This document shows, piece by piece, positions 63,475 to 64,000 of a DNA stretch of 64,000 bases. The stretch is from contig NZ_CANLZX010000006.1 of NCBI RefSeq assembly GCF_947495675.1, positions 62,001 to 126,000 on the forward strand, written 5' to 3'. Each line of letters begins with the position of its first letter. Position 1 is the stretch's first letter. The position numbers and the translations under genes are program-made. The stretch is from an uncultured Algibacter sp. GTDB lineage: Bacteria > Bacteroidota > Bacteroidia > Flavobacteriales > Flavobacteriaceae. Below the pieces are notes generated by a model. The model ran no database searches and was not told the DNA's origin. It saw nothing but the letters and a program-made list of their open reading frames with translations.

Positions 63475-64000
63475 ATGGAAAGAAATAATTTATATCCTAT
63501 TTTTTTGAAATCTAAAAGTCTAAACGTTCTTATTGTTGGAGGCGGATTCGTCGCTGAAGAAAAACTAACGTTCTTATTAAAATCTAGTCCAGATGCTCAC
63601 GTTACCATAGTATCGCCTTTGTTTAGAGAAGGCACAATAGAGCTAGCAAAAAAGGGTTGTGTAACATTAGTTAATGATATTTATAAAAAAAAGTATTTAA
63701 TTGGCAAGCATATAGTAGTTGCAACGACAGATAAACCTGAGGTTAATATTCAAGTTTGGAAAGATTGTAGAGCAGAAGCTAAATTAGTAAATGTTGCCGA
63801 TAACCCGCCATATTGCGATTTTTATATGGGAGGTATTGTAACCAAAGGAAACGTAAAAGTAGCGATTAGTACCAACGGAAAATCGCCAACAACAGCGAAA
63901 CGTTTACGTCAGTTTTTCGAGGATGTCATTCCAGAAAATGTAGACGATTTAGTAAAGAATTTAAACGAATATAGAAAAACAATAAAAGGTGATTTCGAAG
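63475..64000 (+). CDS. Precorrin-2 dehydrogenase / sirohydrochlorin ferrochelatase-like (partial, cut by window edge)
   Basis: The frame opens at ATG 63475, three bases after cobA, and is still open at 64000 (175 codons seen). It reads MERNNLYPIFLKSKSLNVLI followed by the NAD-binding VGGGFVAEEKLTFLL, then VVATTDKPEVN, NVADNPPYCDFYMGGIV and ISTNGKSPTTAKRLRQFFE. This is the CysG N-terminal/Met8p family that oxidises precorrin-2 and may insert iron, completing siroheme synthesis. Confidence 0.93.
   Translation, partial: MERNNLYPIFLKSKSLNVLIVGGGFVAEEKLTFLLKSSPDAHVTIVSPLFREGTIELAKKGCVTLVNDIYKKKYLIGKHIVVATTDKPEVNIQVWKDCRAEAKLVNVADNPPYCDFYMGGIVTKGNVKVAISTNGKSPTTAKRLRQFFEDVIPENVDDLVKNLNEYRKTIKGDFE

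Noticed and set aside
1-64000. tRNA, rRNA, CRISPR, prophage, insertion sequences, toxin-antitoxin or defence genes
   Set aside because: Searched by eye on both strands. No cloverleaf, no regular repeat-spacer pattern, no transposase or integrase, and no defence family was recognised.

Overview
The window comes from an AT-rich member of the Bacteroidetes, most likely a marine Flavobacteriaceae. The evidence is a SusC/SusD pair with small surface lipoproteins, a PL7 alginate-lyase-like lipoprotein, DUF5686, DUF4174 and SusD-like_2 families, promoters of the TTG-N17-23-TAnnTTTG type, and the absence of Shine-Dalgarno-like start sites. It is chromosomal and mainly biosynthetic. I saw no integrase, transposase, phage gene, CRISPR array, rRNA or tRNA.

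Layout. 1-4.0 kb: the end of a polysaccharide-utilisation-type operon (SusC-like, SusD-like, two lipoproteins). 4.0-10.7 kb, minus strand: lspA-fabD, an FAD-dependent oxidoreductase, an SGNH/MBOAT O-acyltransferase pair, and a 2TM-DHFR fusion. 11-16.8 kb: a free-standing CBM48 protein, a TonB C-terminal-domain protein, thyA, a NupC-type nucleoside transporter, a bifunctional-nuclease homologue, and etfBA. 16.9-22.2 kb: pdhB, a DUF5686 outer-membrane protein, DUF4174, and an unrecognised membrane-anchored protein. 22.4-31.1 kb: metK (minus) behind a SAM-II riboswitch, divergent from ilvD-ilvB-ilvN-ilvC-ilvA, which has a branched-chain-residue-rich leader peptide and terminator in front. 31.3-33.4 kb: a GapN-like aldehyde dehydrogenase and an azurin-like lipoprotein.

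33.6-45.2 kb: a combined arginine and proline gene cluster, GNAT-argG-argC-proC-argD-proA-proB-argF'-argB-argE-argH. In front of it are two arginine-rich leader peptides in tandem, each followed by a hairpin. Two copies of an 81-82 nt structured repeat lie between argC and proC and after argH. 45.2-49.3 kb: leuAB (minus) and a TPR-like protein. 49.4-55.6 kb: a SAM-I riboswitch followed by metY, a trifunctional homoserine O-acetyltransferase/aspartokinase/homoserine dehydrogenase, and metZ. 55.8-64 kb: a PL7 lyase, then an Rrf2 regulator and an assimilatory sulfate-reduction operon (DUF2061-cysH-cysD-cysN-sulfite reductase/HEPN-siroheme synthesis) that runs off the right edge.

How it fits together: sulfate is reduced to sulfide (cys), which is fixed onto O-acylhomoserine (metY/metZ). 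The acylhomoserine is made from aspartate by the fused enzyme, and the resulting methionine becomes SAM (metK). Methionine control appears to use two unrelated SAM riboswitch classes, while the ilv and arg operons appear to use leader-peptide attenuation. The strongest candidates for something undescribed are the tandem arginine attenuator, the SAM-II element with its 13-nt competing strand, and the paired structured repeats.
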